DNA of 6,459 nucleotides from Bacteroidetes bacterium UBA1860 (GTDB lineage: Bacteria; Bacteroidota; Rhodothermia; Balneolales; Balneolaceae), in contig DDIC01000025.1 in assembly GCA_002338335.1 (NCBI GenBank), forward strand, positions 1-6,459. The letters run 5' to 3'. The notes under the pieces were generated by a model. That model was not told where the DNA came from. It saw nothing but the letters and a program-made list of their open reading frames with translations, and ran no database searches. The stretch's first letter is position 1, and each line of letters starts with the position of its first letter. Positions 1 through 6,459 of this stretch are shown piece by piece. The position numbers were made by a program, and so were the translations under genes.

Positions 1-63
1 GGTTGCCCCGGCATCTTCAACGGTGGAGGTGGGGCCTCTGCTGTGGTTGTAGAAAGGCTCTGA
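1..63 (+). CDS. Thiolase (acetyl-CoA C-acyltransferase) C-terminus, 5'-truncated by window
   Basis: Frame 1 reads GCPGIFNGGGGASAVVVERL and then stops with TGA at 61-63. The NGGGGASA...VERL stretch is the C-terminal glycine-rich active-site loop of the thiolase family, which catalyses reversible thiolytic cleavage or condensation of acyl-CoA in fatty-acid oxidation or acetoacetyl-CoA formation in the cytoplasm. Only 20 residues are visible, so the subclass cannot be told. In typical thiolases the motif reads [IL]-C-[IN]-G-G-G, with Cys as a catalytic acid/base. Here the codon at that place (16-18, TTC) encodes Phe. The gene ends 140 nt before porU and is probably a separate transcription unit; no hairpin plus T-run terminator stands out after it, only a T-run at 70-76. 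Confidence 0.82.
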   Translation, partial: GCPGIFNGGGGASAVVVERL

Positions 64-66
64 TCA

Positions 67-97
67 TTGTTTTTTTAAAATTAAGGGTGTATGTTTG
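67..97 (+). promoter_or_regulatory. Bacteroidota-type sigma promoter upstream of porU
   Basis: TATGTTTG at 90-97 matches the Bacteroidota primary-sigma -7 element TAnnTTTG exactly. A TTG at 67-69 lies 20 nt upstream, close to the usual spacing of about 19 nt to the -33 TTG/TTTG element. Transcription would start near 103-105, giving a leader of about 70-100 nt before the porU start. The region upstream is AT-rich (T-run 70-76, A-run 77-80). It is the best promoter candidate in the window and would serve the porU-porV-M6-like unit. This is a motif match only. Confidence 0.55.
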
Positions 98-110
98 TGA
101 CTTAACCCTT
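83..110. repeat. Inverted repeat flanking the -7 element
   Basis: AAGGGT at 83-88 and ACCCTT at 105-110 are perfect reverse complements separated by 16 nt, and the TATGTTTG element lies wholly in the spacer. The arms therefore flank the -7 box and reach the predicted transcription start. It could be a regulator binding site, but a 6-bp arm pair can also arise by chance. Confidence 0.3.
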
Positions 111-203
111 CAAACACGCAGTTTCTGCCTATCGAATCAACGCTACGACGCATTACACAACCCTAACTCGTAGTTGAGCTTTGCTCACAAAGCTCTCTTT
201 TTG

Positions 204-3200
204 ATGATTCGATCGTTGTACATTTTCCAACAGGTTTGTTCATGGTGGCTACACCCATCAAGATGGTATGGTCTGCTCACTCTAGCACTCCTAGGGATGT
301 TATATGCATCACCTGCAGAAACTCAGGCTCAATCGCTCTATGAAGTGCAACGTGGTGTTGATTGGATAGAGTTTGAGGTTCAAAATCCAGACGGGGTGCT
401 TTCAGTCCCACTTTCAATGCTTGTTGAAGCCCCTGTGCGAGGAGACGTTGAGGTCCTTTCTACGACTCGTGGAATGCCTGCGCAGAACTTATCTGGCCAA
501 GCGGGCGTTGAGGACCTTTCTGCGATCACACAGAAAGCCGCCGCACTAGGCATTTCTTCCTCACATCCCATAGCTGAGGTTATCCCTTTTGCAGGTGAGC
601 ATTCAGAGCTACAAGTCTCATTATGGAATGGATCCACCATATTAACCAGTGCCCGTATCCGTGTGTTCTTAGACTCGCAACGTCCATCTGGAGCAGGGGT
701 TGCAGGGCGTGCTCTTGGCGTCCGTCAACAAACAGGTTCCCCTCTTGCCACAGGGACATGGGTCCGATTTGGGATTCAGGAATCTGGTCTTTATCAATTA
801 CGCCCCTCTGAGCTCACAGAGGCATCGGCTTCATTTACAGGAATCGACTCCGATCAACTGCAATGTTGGGGCCGTCCTGGCGTGGAATTACCTGAGGTAA
901 ACACAGCCCCACGGATTTCCCTCCAGCAGCTTCCTTTGCACCTTAATGATGGTGGAGATGGCGTGTTTGACGGCAATGATCAAGCATGGGTCTATGTGGA
1001 GGGCCCCTCTGTAACGCGAGTCGCAGCCGATGGCAACCTCGAACACCGTGTGCATGATAGTTCCACTCAGACATACCTTTATTGCACCTCTGAGGGTGAT
1101 CCAAGTACAAGCCTTCGGATGGATATGGGAGCCCCTACCGATGCACTCATTCGTGAAGAAGGGCGTCAACTCGCATGGATTGAGGAGGATCTGCGCAAAT
1201 CAGAGGATAAGATTCGATCTGGACGACAGTGGTTGGGTCAGACACTGCAGGCAACGGGTGCCGCGTCTTCAGCGAGTATTTTACAAGTGGACGAGTCCCA
1301 TGTGGTTCCCAACAGCCCTATGCGAGTGACCTCTCAATGGGTTGGCCGATCTCTTGCGCCTGTGACCGTAGCTCAATTTGTGAACAGTGAAAATGCTGGC
1401 AATGCCACTATTCCTAGAATCTTTAGTTACACCTCTGAAGAAGGCGCCTCAGGGGTGCAACGAACCCTCTCAGGAGTGCGCACCTTTACCCCGTCGAACG
1501 GAGTCTATGAATTGAACGCTTCAATGTCTACATCTGACGCGTCTGGAGAAGCTTTCCTGGACTGGGCTAGAGTGGAGTTTAGAAGCACGTTAACCGCTCA
1601 AGATGGCGTGCTCCACTTTTATGGGGTTCAAGGAACGGCTCCTGGGCAACCCGTGCGATATGCTGTGGAAGGTTTTGAAAGCAATCCATTTGCCTTGGAG
1701 ATTAGCAATCCAATGTCACCAAGATGGCTGCCTGTCACGTCAGAAGTCGTTTCTGGGCAAACCAAGTCGGTCATTCATGTAGATGAAGCCTCAAATTATG
1801 CGGATGTGCCATCGATTCTTGTGGGCTCAGCACCCCTAGCCTTAACGCAAGCTGAGTTGGTTGCAAATCAAAACCTTAAGGGGAGACACCCCGATGCCGA
1901 TGTGATTGTGGTGACCGATGAGGGGTTGCTTGACGCGGTAAACGAATGGGCTTCTTATCGAGAGTTGACTCGTGATCTATCGATTTATGTCGTGACACAG
2001 GAAGCCATTTTTCATGAATTTAGCGCAGGTGCTGTCGATCCTGTGGCCATCCGTGATTATATAAAGCATGTATGGGACGGCGCTGCCCAAGATCTTGGGC
2101 GAGCACCAAAGACGCTGTTTCTGTTTGGTGATGCCACCTATGATCCGCGGGGTATCGTGGAGTCGAATCGCCAAAATCGTGTGGTGACGTGGCAGAGTGA
2201 AGAATCTCTGAACCGCATCAATAGTTACGGTAGCGATGACTTTTTTGTCCTACTCAACAATGGTGAGGGTCGTTGGTCCCCAGGTTCGTCCAATGAACGG
2301 ATTGACATGGGCGTAGGCAGATGGCCTGTGCAATCAGCGCAAGAAGCCTCCACCCTGCTTCAAAAGCTCAAAACGTATGAGTCGATGTCGTCCAAAGGGG
2401 ACTGGAGAACCAAGTTTACGTTTGTGTCCGATGATGATTTTCCTGAGGTAGAGATTAACCGAGATCTTCATGCTATTAATGCAGAGGGGACGGCTGAAGT
2501 GATTGATGCGAACGCAGCAGGGTTGAAGGTGGATCGGATTTACATGCTTTCCTACCCGGTTGAGAATACAGGGGGTGGCCGTCGGGTTCCCCAAGCCAAT
2601 GCCGATGTGTTGAGTGCGTTTAATGAAGGGTCTTTGGTGATGAACTACTCCGGCCATGGCAATCAGTTTGTCTTGGCGGATGAGCAACTCTTTACCACCG
2701 ATGTGATTCCTTTGCTATCAAATGTTTCTAGACCTTCCATTTTTGTGACGGCAACCTGCCAATTTGGTCGATATGACGACACGGATGCTCAATCTGGTGC
2801 TGAACAGATCCTATTAACCCCAAATGGTGGAGCGATTGCCTCGTTTACCACAACAAGAGTGGTTTACACCTCAGCAAGTCCAGGGGCCAATAATTTTGGG
2901 CTCAATATTCAGCTAACCCGTGCTATGATTGAGCGAGATGCCGATGGATACCCCCGTACGTTGGGTGAGATTTACCGTCGGACGAAAAATACCTCCGAGG
3001 GTGCTGGGTTTAATTCTCGCAAGTTTATCCTGTTGGGGGATCCAACCATGCGCATGGGGCTTCCGGAACAACAGCTAGCTTTTGAGACGCTTAATGGGGA
3101 ATCATTAACGGAGGATCCTGCGACCGAAGACCCTTTAGTGTCACTGCAAGCGTTGGAAGAGGTCACTGTGACGGGTCGGGTAATTGATCCTTTGAGCCGA

Positions 3201-4235
3201 TTGACCTCAACGTCATTTAATGGCGAAATGGTTCTGCGATTGTTCGATGCAGAGCGTGAGGTCTCCCTCCCAGATCGTGAGTGGGTCAATGAGGGACGTT
3301 GTTATCTCGAAAATTGCGCCTACACTGCAGAAACGGATTTACTATACACAGGTCGGGTTTCTGTGGTGCAAGGTGAGTTTGAAACGACTTTTCGGATACC
3401 CCGAGATGTAAGATTTGACGAAAAACCGGCTCGCCTTTTGGGCTACGTCACCTCGGCGACAACGGATGGCGTGTCGAGCACGGGAGGCACCCCCGCATTT
3501 GGACGTGATGCCTCAGGCTCCACGAATGCGTTTCGATTTGAAGGGGTTAATACTGAGGTCCAAAACGATGGACAAGGCCCACAGGTCGATGTCTATCTCA
3601 ATAGCCCCGATTTTGTCAATGGCACTTTAACCAACCCAAACCCAACCCTATTCGTTGAGTTGCGCGACGAAACCGGGGTCAATACATCCGCAACAGGTAT
3701 AGGACATGAGATCATAGCTACAATCGATACACAACCAACACAGGAGATCGTCTTGAATGACTATTTCCAAGCAAACCTTGACGATTACCGTGGAGGTCGA
3801 ATCGAATACCCACTTCAGGAACTACCTGAAGGGGCGTACACGCTTGAAGTACGAGCATGGGACGTTTTCAATAATCCAACGGAGGAGGCTATCGCGTTTG
3901 ACGTGGCTACATCCGATGAATTACAGATTCGGGGAGTGGCAAACTACCCCAATCCAATGAATTCGTTTACACGCTTTTATTTCGAGCATAATCAACCGGG
4001 AGTCCCCCTAGACGTCGATGTTCGCATCTTCACGCTAAGTGGAAAACCGGTGATGCATCTCAGAGAAACCTTACAAACATCCAGTGCATATGCTTACCTT
4101 GAATGGAATGGTCGCGACCGGGATTATGATCGCCTGGCTAATGGTACTTATCTTTATGTGCTTCGGGTTGGAGCAGATACCGGCCAAGGAAGACAATCCA
4201 GACAAAAAACAGAAACGCTCGTCATCCTTCAATAA
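204..4235 (+). CDS. porU: PorU-type type IX secretion sortase (C25 gingipain-family peptidase)
   Basis: This is the T9SS sortase: at the outer surface it cleaves the C-terminal sorting domain of cargo proteins and attaches them to lipopolysaccharide. Numbering is from ATG 204 (1343 aa). A signal peptide has its hydrophobic core at about residues 29-37 and an alanine-rich end (ETQAQ). Conserved N-terminal motifs follow: GTWVRFGIQESGLYQL (from 184) and NDGGDGVFD (from 248). The C25 domain spans about 564-953 and shows GDATYD (642-647), SDD (677-679) and MGVGRWPV (from 702). The catalytic dyad appears intact: His818 in NYSGHGN (codon 2655-2657) and Cys852 in VTATCQFGR (codon 2757-2759). An Ig-like region starts near 1122 (DGQGP), and a T9SS/FlgD-like C-terminal domain begins at NYPNP (1247) and contains LANGTYLYVLRV. 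PorU itself carries such a domain in Porphyromonas gingivalis. The protein is somewhat longer than the P. gingivalis homologue. A TTG at 174 is an alternative in-frame start; ATG 204 was preferred because it shortens an already long n-region and begins MIR, like the next gene. Neither has a clear Shine-Dalgarno. porV follows by 49 nt. Confidence 0.95.
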   Translation: MIRSLYIFQQVCSWWLHPSRWYGLLTLALLGMLYASPAETQAQSLYEVQRGVDWIEFEVQNPDGVLSVPLSMLVEAPVRGDVEVLSTTRGMPAQNLSGQAGVEDLSAITQKAAALGISSSHPIAEVIPFAGEHSELQVSLWNGSTILTSARIRVFLDSQRPSGAGVAGRALGVRQQTGSPLATGTWVRFGIQESGLYQLRPSELTEASASFTGIDSDQLQCWGRPGVELPEVNTAPRISLQQLPLHLNDGGDGVFDGNDQAWVYVEGPSVTRVAADGNLEHRVHDSSTQTYLYCTSEGDPSTSLRMDMGAPTDALIREEGRQLAWIEEDLRKSEDKIRSGRQWLGQTLQATGAASSASILQVDESHVVPNSPMRVTSQWVGRSLAPVTVAQFVNSENAGNATIPRIFSYTSEEGASGVQRTLSGVRTFTPSNGVYELNASMSTSDASGEAFLDWARVEFRSTLTAQDGVLHFYGVQGTAPGQPVRYAVEGFESNPFALEISNPMSPRWLPVTSEVVSGQTKSVIHVDEASNYADVPSILVGSAPLALTQAELVANQNLKGRHPDADVIVVTDEGLLDAVNEWASYRELTRDLSIYVVTQEAIFHEFSAGAVDPVAIRDYIKHVWDGAAQDLGRAPKTLFLFGDATYDPRGIVESNRQNRVVTWQSEESLNRINSYGSDDFFVLLNNGEGRWSPGSSNERIDMGVGRWPVQSAQEASTLLQKLKTYESMSSKGDWRTKFTFVSDDDFPEVEINRDLHAINAEGTAEVIDANAAGLKVDRIYMLSYPVENTGGGRRVPQANADVLSAFNEGSLVMNYSGHGNQFVLADEQLFTTDVIPLLSNVSRPSIFVTATCQFGRYDDTDAQSGAEQILLTPNGGAIASFTTTRVVYTSASPGANNFGLNIQLTRAMIERDADGYPRTLGEIYRRTKNTSEGAGFNSRKFILLGDPTMRMGLPEQQLAFETLNGESLTEDPATEDPLVSLQALEEVTVTGRVIDPLSRLTSTSFNGEMVLRLFDAEREVSLPDREWVNEGRCYLENCAYTAETDLLYTGRVSVVQGEFETTFRIPRDVRFDEKPARLLGYVTSATTDGVSSTGGTPAFGRDASGSTNAFRFEGVNTEVQNDGQGPQVDVYLNSPDFVNGTLTNPNPTLFVELRDETGVNTSATGIGHEIIATIDTQPTQEIVLNDYFQANLDDYRGGRIEYPLQELPEGAYTLEVRAWDVFNNPTEEAIAFDVATSDELQIRGVANYPNPMNSFTRFYFEHNQPGVPLDVDVRIFTLSGKPVMHLRETLQTSSAYAYLEWNGRDRDYDRLANGTYLYVLRVGADTGQGRQSRQKTETLVILQ
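445..524 (+). repeat. Pair of near-identical 20-nt direct repeats inside porU
   Basis: Positions 445-464 and 505-524 differ at only two of 20 bases (CGTTGAGG[T/A]CCTTTCT[A/G]CGA). They are exactly 60 nt (20 codons) apart and encode VEVLSTT and VEDLSAI in the same frame. The sequence between does not repeat well, so this is either an eroded 60-nt duplication or chance. Confidence 0.4.
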
Positions 4236-4242
4236 TTGAAGG
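4226..4242 (+). repeat. Hairpin with the porU stop codon in its loop
   Basis: CCTTCAAT-A-ATTGAAGG is a perfect 17-nt palindrome. As RNA it would fold into a 7-bp stem (CCTTCAA/TTGAAGG) with a 3-nt loop made exactly of the TAA stop codon of porU (4233-4235). The following bases are TGTGCTTCG rather than a T-run, so it is not a standard intrinsic terminator. It might stabilise or process the transcript between porU and porV. The stem is AT-rich and only moderately stable. Confidence 0.45.
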
Positions 4243-4284
4243 TGTGCTTCGTTATCAACCAATAAAATTGAAATCAAACGTCTT

Positions 4285-5403
4285 ATGATTCGTCGACTTT
4301 GCCTCCTGGCAGCCTTTTTGGGTTGCACAGGTCTTGGACATGCCCAAGTAGGAATTACGGCTGTCCCTTTCTTACAAATTGAACCCGACTCGCGTGCAGC
4401 GGGAATGGGAAATACCGGCGTGGCGATAGCCGATAATGCCTCGGCTATGTTTTGGAATCCTGCAGGTCTAGCGTTCCAGCGCCAAACAAACATAAGTATT
4501 ACCCACGCCAATTGGCTGCCAGCTTTCAACGCAAATCTCTTTTATGATTATCTCGTGGGTGCCGTTCATGTGGATGGGATTGGAACCATCGGTGGGCATA
4601 TCACCTTCCTGAACCTTGGTGAACAGACTCGAACCGACGAGACGGGGCTTGAACTGGGCCGTTTCAATAGCTATGAACTCGCTGCAGGACTCTCCTATGG
4701 ATATGAAGTGAGCGATAATCTTGCCCTTGGGACTGGCTTTCGCTTTATCTATTCGTCTCTTGCTAGTGGAAGTGTCGGTGGTCAGCGTGTCAATCCTGGT
4801 TCGAGTGTTGGGCTTGATCTGGCTGCCATGTACCGTACCAATGAGCTGAATATTGGGAACAAAATTGGTCGTTTTCAGGCAGGGGTAAATCTGTCAAACA
4901 TTGGACCGGGTGTCCAGTACACGGATAATGCCCAAAAAGACCCTCTTCCTACAATGCTGCGGTTTGGTTGGGCTTTCACGATGGAGCTTGATCAAAATGG
5001 TGTAAATACTCTGACGCTTGCCCAAGACATCTCAAAAGTGATGGCTCGCAACGAACAAGTCGTGGCCAACGGGGACACCACGTTTCAAAGTATGCCTGTG
5101 CTGAAAGCCCTCGTGAAGTCATGGGGACCTTTTGAGCGTAATACAGGGATCGAAACGGTTGAACTTAGCTTTATGGATCAACTGATGATCGGTGTTGGGC
5201 TTGAGTATACATACAACAAGTTGTTTTCGCTTCGAAGTGGGTATTACTCAGAGCATGAGTATAATGGAAATCGAAAATTTGTAACCCTTGGCGCAGGATT
5301 ACGCTATGCGATGTTTGGGGTCGATTTCAGTTATATTTATACCATAGAAGAGGATCACCCCCTTGCCGACACCATCCGTTTGAGCGTGTTGCTCAACCTG
5401 TAA
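4285..5403 (+). CDS. porV: PorV-type T9SS outer-membrane shuttle protein (LptO family)
   Basis: PorV is an outer-membrane beta-barrel of FadL-like fold. It binds the C-terminal sorting domain of T9SS cargo leaving the Sov translocon and carries it to the PorU sortase. The 372-aa product starts with a signal peptide (MIRRL, Leu/Ala-rich core, cleavage likely after GHA at 20). The mature start has the PorV/PorQ-family hallmark PDSRAAGMGNTGVA (34-47), followed by AMFWNPAGLA (54-63). The remainder alternates glycine/aromatic-rich strands as in a barrel. It includes GLEYTYNKLFSLRSGYY and a C-terminus reading HPLADTIRLSVLLNL, which resembles the HPLANT-x-RFSL end of known PorV proteins and favours PorV over the related PorQ. 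The porU-porV order matches that in Porphyromonas gingivalis. No Shine-Dalgarno precedes the ATG; the leader is AT-rich. The next gene begins 12 nt after the stop, so cotranscription is likely. Confidence 0.93.
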   Translation: MIRRLCLLAAFLGCTGLGHAQVGITAVPFLQIEPDSRAAGMGNTGVAIADNASAMFWNPAGLAFQRQTNISITHANWLPAFNANLFYDYLVGAVHVDGIGTIGGHITFLNLGEQTRTDETGLELGRFNSYELAAGLSYGYEVSDNLALGTGFRFIYSSLASGSVGGQRVNPGSSVGLDLAAMYRTNELNIGNKIGRFQAGVNLSNIGPGVQYTDNAQKDPLPTMLRFGWAFTMELDQNGVNTLTLAQDISKVMARNEQVVANGDTTFQSMPVLKALVKSWGPFERNTGIETVELSFMDQLMIGVGLEYTYNKLFSLRSGYYSEHEYNGNRKFVTLGAGLRYAMFGVDFSYIYTIEEDHPLADTIRLSVLLNL

Positions 5404-5415
5404 GCTGTAGAGTGA

Positions 5416-6459
5416 ATGACCTTGAGACGACGTCTCTCCTGTAGATTTAGCAAAGTACTACCATGGAACGTCGTCCAAGCTGTTAATAATGGGATGCTCT
5501 TCAGCGGGCTCTTGATAGGCTCGCTACTCTGTTGGCCCCATTATGCTCAGGCACAAGTCAATATGGCTCCTATGCCATCTCCTGTAGAGGGCGAGTATGC
5601 ACTGGTCGCCCTCCGCGTGGAGTTTCAGCCAGATAACAATCCCTTTACCTCAGGAAACGGCACCTTTGGACCGGGATCGATTCCATATCTAGAAGAGTTA
5701 ACCACAAACATTGACCCTCTTCCGCATGATGCTGGTTATGTAAAAAGTCATCTTGACTTTGCAGCTACCTATTTTGCGAAGCAATCGGCCGGTCGTGTCT
5801 CCATCAAGACCTTCGTGTTGCCGGAGGTTGTGCGTGTATCAAAACCTATGGAAGCCTACTCCCCCGTAGGCGAAAATCCCACCAATGAGCCCATTGCAGA
5901 ATTAACCCATGAGGCATGGTTGCTGTCTGGTGCCCTTGGGAGTCATCAGTCAACCCTTCAGAGCATTCTAGCCCAAGGCATCGCTCCAGAAAAGATCATC
6001 TTTGTGATGGTTCACGCTGGCATTGGTCGAGACATTGAGTTGACAGGGACCACCTTGGAAAAAACTCCTCAAGATCTCCCCTCTGTTTTTTTAGATCAGC
6101 AAGCACTCGTAGATCTGGAGGCTTCACCGAATGGAGGGGGCTTTGGAGGCGTTGGTTTTCGTGGCGCGATCTCTACTGGCGTTCCTGGTTTAGAGGTAAC
6201 CCATGGTATGCTGATCCCTCGAACTCAAACTAGAAAGGGGTTTTACATTAATAATGAACCTTTTTTAGTCCCTTTGTCGATTAATGGGATGCTCAGTGCT
6301 CAAATTGGAAGCTTTTTTGGGCTGCCTGACTTGTTTAATACGCAATCTGGAGAGTCTGGAATTGGGCGGTTTGGCTTAATGGATGGTGCGGGTATTTTTG
6401 CGGTTGCTGGTTTGTTTCCTCCCAATATGTCTGCTTGGGAAAAGCAATGGCTCGGTTGG
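5416..6459 (+). CDS. Secreted M6 (immune inhibitor A-like) fold protein with degenerate zinc site, 3'-truncated by window
   Basis: The frame is open from ATG 5416, just after an in-frame TGA at 5413-5415, to the window end (348 codons), so the C-terminus is unseen. The start MTLRRRL gives a basic n-region, a hydrophobic core at about 27-40 and an AQA cleavage site near 46, indicating Sec export. ATG 5494 is a poorer alternative because it loses the basic residues. M6-peptidase landmarks appear in order: ALVALRVEFQ with N-F near 60-75, YFAKQSAGRV (119-128), VVRVSKPMEAYSP (from about 138), the VMVHAGIGRD segment (H200), and GLPDLF (302-307) followed by GIGRFGLMDGAG and SAWEKQWLGW. In active M6 enzymes HExGH immediately precedes xxGLPDL. 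Here that segment is A295-Q-I-G-S299, so both zinc histidines and the catalytic Glu are absent. It is probably a non-proteolytic M6-like protein, and probably a T9SS cargo or accessory, given its place 12 nt after porV. That role is inference; no sorting domain can be seen. Confidence 0.8.
   Translation, partial: MTLRRRLSCRFSKVLPWNVVQAVNNGMLFSGLLIGSLLCWPHYAQAQVNMAPMPSPVEGEYALVALRVEFQPDNNPFTSGNGTFGPGSIPYLEELTTNIDPLPHDAGYVKSHLDFAATYFAKQSAGRVSIKTFVLPEVVRVSKPMEAYSPVGENPTNEPIAELTHEAWLLSGALGSHQSTLQSILAQGIAPEKIIFVMVHAGIGRDIELTGTTLEKTPQDLPSVFLDQQALVDLEASPNGGGFGGVGFRGAISTGVPGLEVTHGMLIPRTQTRKGFYINNEPFLVPLSINGMLSAQIGSFFGLPDLFNTQSGESGIGRFGLMDGAGIFAVAGLFPPNMSAWEKQWLGW
5424..5436. repeat. Short inverted repeat at the start of the M6-like gene
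   Basis: GAGACG-A-CGTCTC is a perfect 13-nt palindrome starting 8 nt into the coding sequence, where it encodes part of the basic LRRRL segment. As RNA it gives a 5-bp stem with a 3-nt loop. GACGACGT (5426-5433) is also complementary to ACGTCGTC at 5468-5475, so two mutually exclusive pairings are possible near the start codon. The functional meaning is uncertain. Confidence 0.3.

Noticed and set aside
174..203. TTG at 174 as the porU start
   Set aside because: It would lengthen the region before the hydrophobic core of the signal peptide to over 35 residues and has no ribosome-binding signal; ATG 204 is simpler. It remains possible.
2334..2687. Minus-strand open frame of 117 codons within the C25 domain
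   Set aside because: It is antisense to the most conserved part of porU, including the catalytic His codon, so there is no independent evidence for coding.
4236..4284. A separate porV promoter (TAAAATTG at 4263-4270)
   Set aside because: It matches TAnnTTTG imperfectly, and the nearest upstream TTG is 24 nt away; weaker than the element upstream of porU.
4071..4529. Minus-strand open frame of 152 codons spanning the porU-porV junction
   Set aside because: It lies opposite two strongly supported genes and has no recognisable family or signal; a shadow frame.
5908..5922. HEAWL in the M6-like protein (His165-Glu166) as a possible zinc motif
   Set aside because: The second His of HExxH is missing (Leu instead), and it lies far upstream of the GLPDL segment where the M6 zinc site belongs.
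1..6459. CRISPR arrays, tRNA or rRNA genes, insertion sequences
   Set aside because: No regularly spaced repeats, no cloverleaf-like or rRNA sequence and no transposase or terminal repeats were seen; nearly all the window is coding.

Overview
The window carries the core of a type IX secretion system (T9SS) cell-surface attachment module, all on the + strand. In order it holds: the last 20 codons of a thiolase; a short intergenic region with a good Bacteroidota-type promoter; a complete PorU-type C25 sortase gene; a complete PorV-type outer-membrane shuttle gene; and the first 348 codons of a large secreted protein of the M6 (immune inhibitor A-like) fold, which runs off the right edge.

T9SS is confined to the Bacteroidetes-Rhodothermota-Balneolota group, so the source is a member of that group. 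Three things point to a Rhodothermota/Balneolota-like lineage rather than a classical Bacteroidales or Flavobacteriales genome: the balanced base composition, the wording of the PorU and PorV motifs, and the M6-like gene directly after porV. This lineage placement is inference. None of the three starts is preceded by a convincing Shine-Dalgarno sequence, and the promoter matches the TTG-N~20-TAnnTTTG form, as is usual in that group.

Layout: 1-63 thiolase tail; 64-203 intergenic, with a promoter at 67-97 inside a small inverted repeat; 204-4235 porU; 49 nt gap with a hairpin around the porU stop codon; 4285-5403 porV; 12 nt gap; 5416-6459+ M6-like protein. The tight spacing of the last three genes, with no T-tailed terminator between them, suggests one operon driven from the promoter at 67-97.

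Functionally, PorV is the outer-membrane protein that collects T9SS cargo after translocation and hands it to PorU. PorU is the cysteine-protease-family sortase that cleaves the C-terminal sorting domain and joins the cargo to lipopolysaccharide. PorU has an intact His/Cys dyad here. The third protein has a signal peptide and clear M6 landmarks, but the zinc-binding HExGH is replaced by AQIGS, so it looks like a catalytically dead M6-fold protein fixed beside the sortase genes. That is the most interesting point in the window. A second oddity is that the thiolase tail has Phe where the conserved catalytic Cys of the C-terminal CxG motif is expected.
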